Source: Fischerella sp. CENA71 (lineage in GTDB: Bacteria; Cyanobacteriota; Cyanobacteriia; Cyanobacteriales; Nostocaceae). Taken from it: a stretch of DNA of 64,000 nt. A program made the translations under genes and the position numbers. Positions 1 through 7,721 of the stretch are shown here, piece after piece. Positions within the stretch are counted from its first letter, which is position 1. Each line of letters begins with the position of its first letter. The stretch is taken from contig JANBVI010000027.1 in assembly GCA_024239075.1 (NCBI GenBank), positions 467,968 to 531,967 on the forward strand, in the 5' to 3' direction. The notes under the pieces are model-generated. The model was not told the origin of the DNA. It searched no databases and worked only from the letters and a program-made list of their open reading frames with translations.

Positions 1-1
1 T

Positions 2-487
2 CTAGTTGTGCGAGATTACATCACCTGTTTAGCGAAAGCAGGTTTTACCAAGTTCTACTTTATCAATGGACACGGCGGCAATATCGCTACCCTCAAAGCA
101 GCCTTCTCAGAAACTTATGCACATTTAGAAGATTTGCACATTCCCAATGCTCAAAATGTGCAATGTCAAGTCGCTAACTGGTTTATGTGCAGTTCGGTAT
201 TTAAGCTAGCCAAAGAATTATATGGAGATCAAGAAGGTTCCCATGCAACGCCAAGTGAAGTTGCTGTAACTCAATTTGTTTATCCAGAAGCGATTAAGCA
301 AGCACCTCTTTCTCCAGAAGTTGGGAAAGGACACAGAATTTATGGTGCAAAATATTTTCGTCAGCATTACCCAGATGGTAGGATGGGATCAAACCCAGCC
401 TTAGCAACACCAGAACACGGGCAGCAGTTTTATGAGTTAGCAGTAAAAGAACTGAGTCATGATTATTTGGAGTTTTTGAACACATAA
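2..487 (+). CDS. Creatininase-family amidohydrolase, C-terminal part (cut by window start)
   Basis: The reading frame is open at the left edge, so the N-terminus lies outside the window; about 160 residues are visible. The motif FINGHGGN is the metal- and substrate-binding signature of the creatininase family, and EGSHATPSEV further on is the usual second conserved block (GSHAG/AxxxET-like). Family members are metal-dependent amidohydrolases acting on creatinine or on cyclic or formyl amides, for example in flavin and mycofactocin pathways. The substrate here cannot be told. The gene ends 5 bp before the next methyltransferase gene on the same strand, so the two are probably co-transcribed. 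The family is sure; the reaction is not. Confidence 0.85.
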   Translation, partial: LVVRDYITCLAKAGFTKFYFINGHGGNIATLKAAFSETYAHLEDLHIPNAQNVQCQVANWFMCSSVFKLAKELYGDQEGSHATPSEVAVTQFVYPEAIKQAPLSPEVGKGHRIYGAKYFRQHYPDGRMGSNPALATPEHGQQFYELAVKELSHDYLEFLNT

Positions 488-492
488 TAATA

Positions 493-1518
493 ATGATAGA
501 GCCGGAGAGATTAACTCAGTTCACCTCAGATATCGTTGCTCGTGGTTTATTGTATGCGATCGCGAACTATAGAATTCATTCGCCAGTTCCTTTAGAAACC
601 ACAGAAAACTGGAATTTTTGGACTCAACCAAGATCATCTTTGATTGAGTGGTTGGCAAGAACTTATCCACCAGAATCAACAAGAAAAGCATATCTGGATT
701 TTATGCTTCAATCTGACCATTCAAGCGGGATTGAAGCTCACTACGATATATCAAATGACTTCTACGCTTTATTCCTTGATACTAAATACAGATTTTACAG
801 CTGCGCTGACTTTCTAAGCGATCGCCAAACTCTGGAAGAAGCACAAGCAAACAAAGCTGCGTATCTCATGAGACTGTTAAACTTGCATGGAAACGAGAGG
901 ATCTTGGATCTCGGATGCGGCTGGGGCGCCATGCTGAGATATCTTCAGGATACAGGACACTTTGGTGAGTTAACTGGCTTCACTTTATCCAGAGAGCAAT
1001 TAGCCTATGCTCAAACACAATTAGGTCTAAATGTCTCTTTAACTAACTTTATTAGTACTCCTTTTCACCAGGCATCTTATGATCGTATTCTCTCAATAGG
1101 GTCTCTAGAGCATGTTAGACCTCAAGAAATAGAGAAAGTTTACAAAAAAATATACGACGCTTTAGTTCCGGGAGGACTCGCAGTACATCAGTTCTTTTCC
1201 CTTGGACGTGAACCATATCCCGCTTCGATGGTAATGGTACAGCTGTTTTTCCCAGGTTCTCTTTTAGTCATGCACTCTGTTCACATTGAAGCTGCTAAGA
1301 AAGTCGGCTTTAAAATTACCCATGACTCAGTTCATGATTACAAACCAACTTTACGAGCATGGTATGAAAGGTTGACCGAAAACCAACACAGAGCATTAGA
1401 GTTAGTTGATCTGGAAACTTATAATCGCTACATGACTTTTTTTCCCATTTCTTGGTTATTCTTTCAACAACAAGAAGCAGCACTACATAGAGTAGTCATG
1501 GAAAAATCGATTAGTTAA
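493..1518 (+). CDS. SAM-dependent methyltransferase, cyclopropane-fatty-acid-synthase-like
   Basis: A 341-residue cytosolic class I methyltransferase. Residues 83-91 (HYDISNDFY) and the following YSCADF match the start of the CFA synthase catalytic domain, and residues 138-145 (LDLGCGWG) are the SAM-binding glycine loop. SLEHV later in the fold matches motif III of this group. CFA synthases transfer a methylene group from SAM to unsaturated acyl chains, but many relatives methylate other small molecules or lipids. The protein is a little shorter than bacterial CFA synthase (about 380 residues). The ATG lies 5 bp after the creatininase-family stop, which suggests translational coupling. The substrate is unknown. 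Confidence 0.85.
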   Translation: MIEPERLTQFTSDIVARGLLYAIANYRIHSPVPLETTENWNFWTQPRSSLIEWLARTYPPESTRKAYLDFMLQSDHSSGIEAHYDISNDFYALFLDTKYRFYSCADFLSDRQTLEEAQANKAAYLMRLLNLHGNERILDLGCGWGAMLRYLQDTGHFGELTGFTLSREQLAYAQTQLGLNVSLTNFISTPFHQASYDRILSIGSLEHVRPQEIEKVYKKIYDALVPGGLAVHQFFSLGREPYPASMVMVQLFFPGSLLVMHSVHIEAAKKVGFKITHDSVHDYKPTLRAWYERLTENQHRALELVDLETYNRYMTFFPISWLFFQQQEAALHRVVMEKSIS

Positions 1519-1545
1519 ATTATATCGATAACCATCGTGTTGTAT

Positions 1546-1598
1546 CTTGGTGTCTTAGTGCTTAATAAATTAACTTTTGAAACACTAAGACACGAAGG
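1546..1598. repeat. Interspersed inverted repeat, CTTGGTGTCTTAGTG family
   Basis: The arms CTTGGTGTCTTAGTG and CACTAAGACACGAAGG are nearly perfect reverse complements around a 22-bp AT-rich loop. Related copies lie at about 36822-36916 and 54303-54357. It fills the gap between the methyltransferase and the glycosyltransferase and could fold in RNA, but it has no U-tract of a classic terminator. Confidence 0.7.
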
Positions 1599-1627
1599 TG
1601 AAATAACCATTGAGATGTTCCTGATTC

Positions 1628-4222
1628 ATGAGTCATCCAAAATATCAGCGCAAACAGTTTAAATACTTACTAATACTCGGTATTATTTGGCTATTGGGTG
1701 CAGTGTGCGATCGCATCTGGTTTAGTTTAGACAATTCTGTTCCAGCTTGGGATCAGGCAAATTATTTGACTGACACTTTGATTTATTTACAAGCATTGCA
1801 ACATCCTCAATGGTGGGATAGTCAGTGGTGGCAAAATTTTTGGATGCTATCCTCTAAAATCCCACCTTTGACCTATATTGTTGCGGCTGTTGCTCAAAAT
1901 ATTTTTGGCGCTGGGCCAGATCAAGCTACATTAATTATGCTCTTGTTCAGTGCTATTTTGTTAGGCTCAGTCTATGGATTAGGTGCAATATTATTTAGCG
2001 AAGTTGTAGGTTTGTGGGCTGCTGCACTTTGTCAAGTCATACCTGCTCTTTATGTATTACGCTTAGATTTTCTCCTCGATTATCCCCTGGCGGCTGTCGT
2101 CACTCTCAGTTTTTTTTGTCTTACAGCTTGGAAATTCAGTAGTAGAGACGCGATTAATCGCGTCTGTAAAAAGTCAAGACTAGAGACGCGATTAATCGCG
2201 TCTGTACAAAGTCAAGAGTCAAAAATTGTTCTCCCCATCTCTCTTCTATTGGCAGCAATTTTTGGATTATCCTTGGGTTTGGCATTGATGGTGAAGCAGA
2301 CGGCGTTATTTTTTCTGCTCACACCAATAGTATGGATAGCATTTGGCGCTTTTCGTCAACGGCGTTGGCAACAATTGGCACAATTAATTGGAGCTTTATG
2401 TTTGTCAGTATTGGTGTTTAGTCCCTGGTATCGCACCAATTGGTTACTTATCATTACATCTAGCAAACGAGCAACGATAGATTCTGCTGTTGCTGAAGGC
2501 GATCCATCTCTCAACACACTGCAAGCTTGGACTTATTATTGGCAACAATTGCCAGAACAAGTTTCCTTACCGTTATTACTTATACCTATATTTGCGTTAC
2601 TGATTTATTGGGGACGCTCAGTGGAAGACAGGGAGAGCAAAAAATTATATGGCGACAAATCCCCTTTACCTTCACTGAAATGGCTAGCAATATTTTTCAT
2701 CAGTGCTTACTTTCTTTCATCTTTGAATCCAAATAAAGATCCGCGATACGTATTACCTTATTTACCTACTTTCTCAGTATTTTTAGCATACGGATTAACT
2801 CGTTTTCGCAGTCTCTGGGGACGACGGATTCGTTGGGGTACTTTTGGTTTGGCTGTGCTGTTAATGTTGTTTAATTTGTTCCCAATAGGTGGTTTTGCTG
2901 GTGATTGGCTGAAATTAACTTTGAGTCCTGATGTCCAGCATTACCCTAATATGAAACAAGAATTAGCTCATCGCCAGATCATAGCCGAGATCATCAACAC
3001 AGAACCATATTTGCGTTCCACCTTGGGAGTATTGCCATCCACTAAAAAAATTAACCAATATAATTTGAATTACTACGGGAGATTGGCAAATTCACAGGTT
3101 TATGGACGACAGGTAGGAATCAAAAAGAAATTTGTCAAACAGGATGCGCGATCGCTTGAGTGGTTTCTAACTAAAACTGGTAAACAAGGTTCAGTTCCCA
3201 AAGCCCAAGCTCTCATGGTTAAAACTATAGAGCAAGATGGCAACTTCCAACTTCAGAAATCTTGGGTTGCCGATGGCGGTACTATAAATCTTTATCATCA
3301 AAAAACGCCACCGATAGAAGTCAAAGCAATTTCTCAAAACCAACCGCAACCTGAAATTGCTTTGTTACAAGTCACAGTACCAGAAAAAGCACCACCAGGA
3401 ATGCCAGTACCTGTAAGTTATCAGTGGAATGGTGCTTGGGAAGAACTACAAAATGGCATAGTGTTACTTACTTGGAAAAACTCGACTTCCCAAACTTCTC
3501 CAGGAGCAGAAAGATTATGGACGCATGATCATGGTCTTGGTATGGGAAATTTATACGCAGGTGCAAACAAACCCCAAGGTACATTTCAAGTCACAGAAAG
3601 GACAGCAATGCTACCACCTGCTGAGATTGCACCGGGGGATTATACTTTAGAAGCTACTTACCTCAACCGAATTTCCGGAGAAACTTACACAATTCCTATG
3701 CCAAAAGTGACTCTGAAAATCGATCAACAAGCTGCTCCTTCAACCGCACCAGAACTCGATTTAATTACACAATTGCAGAGATTAGCAGCAACTTTACCTC
3801 AAGGTACAAAAGCATTAGAGCAATTATTTGCAGAAATTGGACGTATCAATCAATACGATCCCATCCAAGATTATTTGGAACAAGCGCGATTGAGTTTGCA
3901 ATACCGATTGCAGCACGTTTCGCAAAACCGTGATTGGGCTTATACTTTGGCTTTAGCAAATGTGTTGCAAAAAAGAGTCAATGGTGCAACAGCAGCTTTA
4001 GAAAAAGTCACTCAGCTAGACTCGGAAAATCCCTATGCTTGGGCATATTTAGCATTTGTCCAACTATATAATTGGCAGCCTAGTGCAGCTGAAAAATCTC
4101 TGCAACCGAGTTTGGCTAAAAACCCTGACATCAAAGAAATTCAAGCTTTGAATGGAGTAGCTGCGCTCATGCAAGGAAAGGCAATTTCAGCATGGCAGAT
4201 TTTTCAGAAGTTAACAAAATAG
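1628..4222 (+). CDS. Large membrane glycosyltransferase (GT39/ArnT-like) with TPR-like C-terminus
   Basis: 864 residues. The first 450 or so are strongly hydrophobic with about ten membrane segments. After the first segment comes a PAWDQANYL stretch, the acidic loop expected of GT39/ArnT/PMT enzymes that use polyprenyl-phosphate sugars, followed by a Lys-rich NPNKDPRYVLPYLP loop typical of this group. Residues about 560-700 look like a beta-rich soluble domain, and about 730-860 hold helical, TPR-like repeats (ENPYAWAYLAFVQLY). A likely role is transfer of a sugar to an envelope lipid or protein. A 38-bp palindromic repeat, present twice in tandem, is translated inside the protein around residues 172-198 between membrane segments. 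The substrate is unknown. Confidence 0.75.
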   Translation: MSHPKYQRKQFKYLLILGIIWLLGAVCDRIWFSLDNSVPAWDQANYLTDTLIYLQALQHPQWWDSQWWQNFWMLSSKIPPLTYIVAAVAQNIFGAGPDQATLIMLLFSAILLGSVYGLGAILFSEVVGLWAAALCQVIPALYVLRLDFLLDYPLAAVVTLSFFCLTAWKFSSRDAINRVCKKSRLETRLIASVQSQESKIVLPISLLLAAIFGLSLGLALMVKQTALFFLLTPIVWIAFGAFRQRRWQQLAQLIGALCLSVLVFSPWYRTNWLLIITSSKRATIDSAVAEGDPSLNTLQAWTYYWQQLPEQVSLPLLLIPIFALLIYWGRSVEDRESKKLYGDKSPLPSLKWLAIFFISAYFLSSLNPNKDPRYVLPYLPTFSVFLAYGLTRFRSLWGRRIRWGTFGLAVLLMLFNLFPIGGFAGDWLKLTLSPDVQHYPNMKQELAHRQIIAEIINTEPYLRSTLGVLPSTKKINQYNLNYYGRLANSQVYGRQVGIKKKFVKQDARSLEWFLTKTGKQGSVPKAQALMVKTIEQDGNFQLQKSWVADGGTINLYHQKTPPIEVKAISQNQPQPEIALLQVTVPEKAPPGMPVPVSYQWNGAWEELQNGIVLLTWKNSTSQTSPGAERLWTHDHGLGMGNLYAGANKPQGTFQVTERTAMLPPAEIAPGDYTLEATYLNRISGETYTIPMPKVTLKIDQQAAPSTAPELDLITQLQRLAATLPQGTKALEQLFAEIGRINQYDPIQDYLEQARLSLQYRLQHVSQNRDWAYTLALANVLQKRVNGATAALEKVTQLDSENPYAWAYLAFVQLYNWQPSAAEKSLQPSLAKNPDIKEIQALNGVAALMQGKAISAWQIFQKLTK
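2143..2218. repeat. Tandem palindromic repeat inside a coding sequence
   Basis: A 20-bp perfect palindrome, AGACGCGATTAATCGCGTCT, occurs at 2146-2165 and again at 2184-2203, each followed by a near-identical GTAAAAAGTCAAGA-like tail, giving two 38-bp units. Because 38 is not a multiple of three, the copies are read in different frames (DAINRV, then ETRLIAS), yet the gene stays open. Related copies lie at 8171-8190, 46204-46223 and, degenerate, about 62600-62620. Confidence 0.9.
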
Positions 4223-4586
4223 TGGGATTTGATGTATTTGGAGTTGCAGAATTATTTCACTAATGAGCGATCGCCCAGCCGAAAAGCCACTAGTAGCGCA
4301 AGACGGAAGTTAAAACTCACGCATTCAAAAGAATTGTATTCCCAGCTTTTGTGCTACTAGAGAACATCAAAGCGTTTGTTCAAAACGTTTTGATAAAAAA
4401 TATAAAATGTGCGATCGCGTCTTGGAATAGACTTAAAGTCACTAACCCAGCGCTAAAGCCACCGGGGTTGCAAAAGGAGAATTTACCGCTCTCCAAATCA
4501 AGTTAAACAAGTGTCAAGCTATACTACGAACTGCAAATTGTTTTATCAAAAGTACTATACTTTATCCCCAATCCCCAATCCCCAAT
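4223..4586. other. Intergenic region with repeats
   Basis: This gap has no convincing gene. An inverted repeat with arms CTAGTAGC and GCTACTAG spans 4290-4360. There are two HIP1 octamers. A short tandem run of TCCCCAA units ends directly at the next start codon, leaving no recognisable Shine-Dalgarno sequence there. Confidence 0.7.
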
Positions 4587-5786
4587 ATGTCTTCTAAGCG
4601 AATCTTATTTATCAGTAACGGCCATGGAGAGGACAACCACACCTCTCATGTGATTCAAACTCTGCGTCAATTGTCTCCTTCAATTGAGATGGCAGCAATG
4701 CCGATTGTGGGAGAAGGAAAAGCTTACCGCAATTTGGACATCCCGATTATTGGCCCGACGCAAAAAATGCCCTCTGGGGGATTCTTTTATATGAGGCGTT
4801 TGTATTTGCTCAAAGATTTTCAATCGGGATTAATTGGGTTAACGTGGCGACAGCTACAAGCAGTGTTACAGTATGCGCCCGACTGTGATTTGATCATGGC
4901 TACTGGGGATTTTATCTCCCAGACATTTGCTTATTTAACAAAGCGTCCCTTTGTCTCTTTTATTTCTTGTCTTTCGGCGCTTTACGAAGGGAAATTGCAT
5001 ATAAATCCGCTTTTGTGGCACGATCTTAATTCTTCTCGATGCTTGACAGTTTTCACTAGAGATGCGTATACAGCTGGTGATCTGCAACGGCAAGGTATAA
5101 CTAAAGCTCAATTTGGTGGTATCCCTGCTTTAGATTGGCTCGTTCCCACTGGTAAAAACTTGGATCTGAAACCAAATGTGCCGGTGATCGCTTTGTTGCC
5201 AGGATCTCGAATGCCTGAAGCTGCACGAAATTTCCGTTTGCAGTTGCAACTGGTGTTAGAAATTGCCAAACTGGCGTCTGGACAAGCAGTACAGTTTTAT
5301 GCAGCCCTAGTACCAGATTTGATGCAGGAACTAGATGACATTGCCAAAAGTCAAGGTTGGCAGCACGAGCAAGGCATACTTACTTATGCTTTTGCTGGAG
5401 GTTCTCCCGTGGAAGTTAGATGTTACTCAGATGCCTTCAGTGACATTGTATGTTACTCTACCCTCGTGATTGGTATGGCAGGATTGGCAGTGGATTTAGC
5501 AGTGGCGATCGGCAAACCTGTGATCCAAATTCCTGGAGAAGGGCCGCAGTTTACCTATCAATTTGCAGAAGCACAAACGCGACTCTTGGGTATCAATGCC
5601 CAAACTATCGGCACCAAGCCCGCAACCCCTGAGATTCTCCAGCAAGCAGCTCGCCGATCAGTCGAGACTTTGCAAGATGCAGACTACCTTGCCAAGTGCA
5701 AAGAAAATGGCCCTCAGCGATTTGGCCCCCCTGGTGCATCTGATAGAATTGCCCGCTTTCTGCTAACCTCTCTGGGGGAAAATTAG
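4587..5786 (+). CDS. Lipid-A-disaccharide-synthase-related protein
   Basis: 399 residues. The N-terminal ILFISNGHGEDNH and the C-terminal GMAGLAVDLAVAIGKPVIQIPGEGPQFTYQFAEAQ fit a GT-B fold resembling LpxB and belong to the cyanobacterial 'lipid-A-disaccharide synthase-related' family. True LpxB joins two acylated glucosamines. This family is a divergent relative whose acceptor is not established, so I give no symbol. The last third shows the expected nucleotide-sugar-binding region, with PGSRMPEAARNF in the middle. The start sits right after a TCCCCAA repeat. An ABC exporter gene follows on the same strand after about 110 bp, so a role in envelope lipid or glycolipid synthesis is plausible but is inference. 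Confidence 0.8.
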   Translation: MSSKRILFISNGHGEDNHTSHVIQTLRQLSPSIEMAAMPIVGEGKAYRNLDIPIIGPTQKMPSGGFFYMRRLYLLKDFQSGLIGLTWRQLQAVLQYAPDCDLIMATGDFISQTFAYLTKRPFVSFISCLSALYEGKLHINPLLWHDLNSSRCLTVFTRDAYTAGDLQRQGITKAQFGGIPALDWLVPTGKNLDLKPNVPVIALLPGSRMPEAARNFRLQLQLVLEIAKLASGQAVQFYAALVPDLMQELDDIAKSQGWQHEQGILTYAFAGGSPVEVRCYSDAFSDIVCYSTLVIGMAGLAVDLAVAIGKPVIQIPGEGPQFTYQFAEAQTRLLGINAQTIGTKPATPEILQQAARRSVETLQDADYLAKCKENGPQRFGPPGASDRIARFLLTSLGEN

Positions 5787-5897
5787 TAGAAATTGCTGCT
5801 AAAGCTGGCGATTCTCAATAAACATAAAGATTGGTAGCGACAAAACTGTTCCCCATTCTCTGTCTCCACAAATGAATTTAATTTTGTGCAACTACTT

Positions 5898-7634
5898 ATG
5901 AAAGTCCGCTCTAGTTACTCACAATTGTTACCTTATCTGTGGCCCGAATGGCCTTTGTTAGTTCGGGGATTAGTTTGTATTTTAGGATTTGTGTTATTTA
6001 CCTTAGCATTGCCCTACCTAGCAGGTCAGGTCGCTTTTTTTGTTGGTCAGGGAAAAGTTAACCAGATAGTATACTGGCTCGGACTAGCCACTTTAGTATT
6101 TTTGGTGCGGGGGCTTTGCCAATACGGGCAGAATATCTTTATGATTGCTGCTGCTCTCAACATGGTTTTAAACTTGCGTAAGCGAGTCTACGCTCATCTG
6201 CACAAACTGGGATTGGATTTTTTTGAAACTACACAGACAGGCGATCTTACTTATCGTTTGACTGAAGATATCGACCGAGTGGGCGAGATTGTTGACAAGC
6301 TATCTCATCAGTTTCTTTCCAATTTCTTGCAGTTAATTGCGATTCCCGCTTACATGCTCTACCTGAATTGGAGGCTGACTCTTGCGGGTTTGATTTTGGC
6401 TCCTTTGGTGGCTTGGTTAATCGGACTATTTGGTCAAAGGTTACTTGTTCTATCTCGTCAAAGTCAAAATCATGTTTCTAATCTGTCTGCACTTCTAACT
6501 GAAGTATTTAGCGGTATTCGCATTGTTCAGGCTTTTGCAGCCCAAGGGTATGAAATCAAGCGGTTTAACCAAGAAGCAGAATACAATCGTCAGGCTAGGT
6601 ATCGCGCTCAACAACTCAAATCGATTCAGTTTCCGGTAGTAGGTTTTTTGGAAGCAGTTAGTATTATGCTGCTGTTTTTGTTGGGAGGATGGCAAATTTC
6701 CCAAGGAAACCTTACTTCTCAAGGGTTTATCAGCTTCTTGACTGCTGTGGCTTTACTCATCCAGCCCATCGACTTGATGATTAGCAATTACAACGAGTAC
6801 AAACAGACTGAAGCTTCCGTCGAACGCATCTTTGAACTAATGGCGAGAAAGCCTAGTATCAGCGAAAAACCAGATGCAAAGGAACTGCCACGAGTTGTAG
6901 GTAAGGTAGAGTATCGTCATGTCAATTTTGCCTACGATCCTAGTCAGCCAGTTCTCAAGGATCTGTGTTTACGTGCTTCTCCTGGGGATGTGATCGCCTT
7001 GGTTGGTTCTTCTGGAGCCGGAAAATCGACGTTAATTAATCTGTTACTTCGCTTTTACGATCCTCAGTCAGGTCAAATTTTGATTGACGGTATTGATCTG
7101 TGTGATGTGAAATTGAATAGCCTCCGCCGTCAAATTGGCATTGTACCTCAAGAAATTACCTTATTTTCCGGAACGATCGCTCAAAATATTGGTTACGGTC
7201 AAGAGGAATTAGATTTAAAAGCGATTCAGGAAGCTGCAAAGATTGCCAATGCTCACTCTTTTATCACCCAATTTCCTCAAGGCTATCATACCTGGGTGGG
7301 CGAACGTGGTGTGAATTTATCGGGAGGACAACGCCAAAGATTAGCGATCGCCAGAGCAATAGTTCACAATCCGCGAATTCTCATTCTGGATGAGGCTACC
7401 TCCGCCCTAGATTCAGAATCAGAAGCACTAGTTCAAGAAGCACTGGAGCGAGTGATGCAAAATCGTACTGTATTTATTATTGCCCATCGCCTCAGCAGCG
7501 TTCGTCGTGCCGACTCAATTCTCGTTCTAGAAAAGGGACAAGTAGTTGAAGAAGGTACCCACGCCTCTCTATTGTCTAAAGAAGGCAGGTATGCTCGTTT
7601 TTACGCCCAACAATTTTACTCTACTCAGGAGTAA
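5898..7634 (+). CDS. ABC exporter, MsbA-type (fused membrane and ATPase domains)
   Basis: About 578 residues. The N-terminal half has six membrane segments (about residues 20-310) of the type I exporter fold. The C-terminal half is the ATPase: Walker A GSSGAGKST, Q-loop in GIVPQE, signature LSGGQRQR, Walker B ILILDEATSALD and H-loop IIAHRLS, all intact. Half-transporters of this kind work as homodimers exporting lipids, lipid-linked sugars, peptides or drugs across the inner membrane. A GTG four codons upstream (5886) is an alternative start; neither has a strong Shine-Dalgarno. It lies next to the LpxB-related gene on the same strand, which suggests a lipid or glycolipid cargo, but this is inference. 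Confidence 0.9.
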   Translation: MKVRSSYSQLLPYLWPEWPLLVRGLVCILGFVLFTLALPYLAGQVAFFVGQGKVNQIVYWLGLATLVFLVRGLCQYGQNIFMIAAALNMVLNLRKRVYAHLHKLGLDFFETTQTGDLTYRLTEDIDRVGEIVDKLSHQFLSNFLQLIAIPAYMLYLNWRLTLAGLILAPLVAWLIGLFGQRLLVLSRQSQNHVSNLSALLTEVFSGIRIVQAFAAQGYEIKRFNQEAEYNRQARYRAQQLKSIQFPVVGFLEAVSIMLLFLLGGWQISQGNLTSQGFISFLTAVALLIQPIDLMISNYNEYKQTEASVERIFELMARKPSISEKPDAKELPRVVGKVEYRHVNFAYDPSQPVLKDLCLRASPGDVIALVGSSGAGKSTLINLLLRFYDPQSGQILIDGIDLCDVKLNSLRRQIGIVPQEITLFSGTIAQNIGYGQEELDLKAIQEAAKIANAHSFITQFPQGYHTWVGERGVNLSGGQRQRLAIARAIVHNPRILILDEATSALDSESEALVQEALERVMQNRTVFIIAHRLSSVRRADSILVLEKGQVVEEGTHASLLSKEGRYARFYAQQFYSTQE

Positions 7635-7680
7635 AGAGGATCGGGGATTGGGGACAAGGGAGCAGGGAGAGAAAGGAGAA

Positions 7681-7718
7681 TAACCAATGACAAATGACAA
7701 ATGACAAATGACGAGTGA
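7681..7718. repeat. Heptameric tandem repeat (ACAAATG)n
   Basis: Tandem ACAAATG units between the ABC exporter and the convergent histidine kinase. The same heptamer family appears near 13665-13705, 19770-19815, 56187-56262 and 57578-57618, always outside genes. Confidence 0.85.
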
Positions 7719-7721
7719 CAC

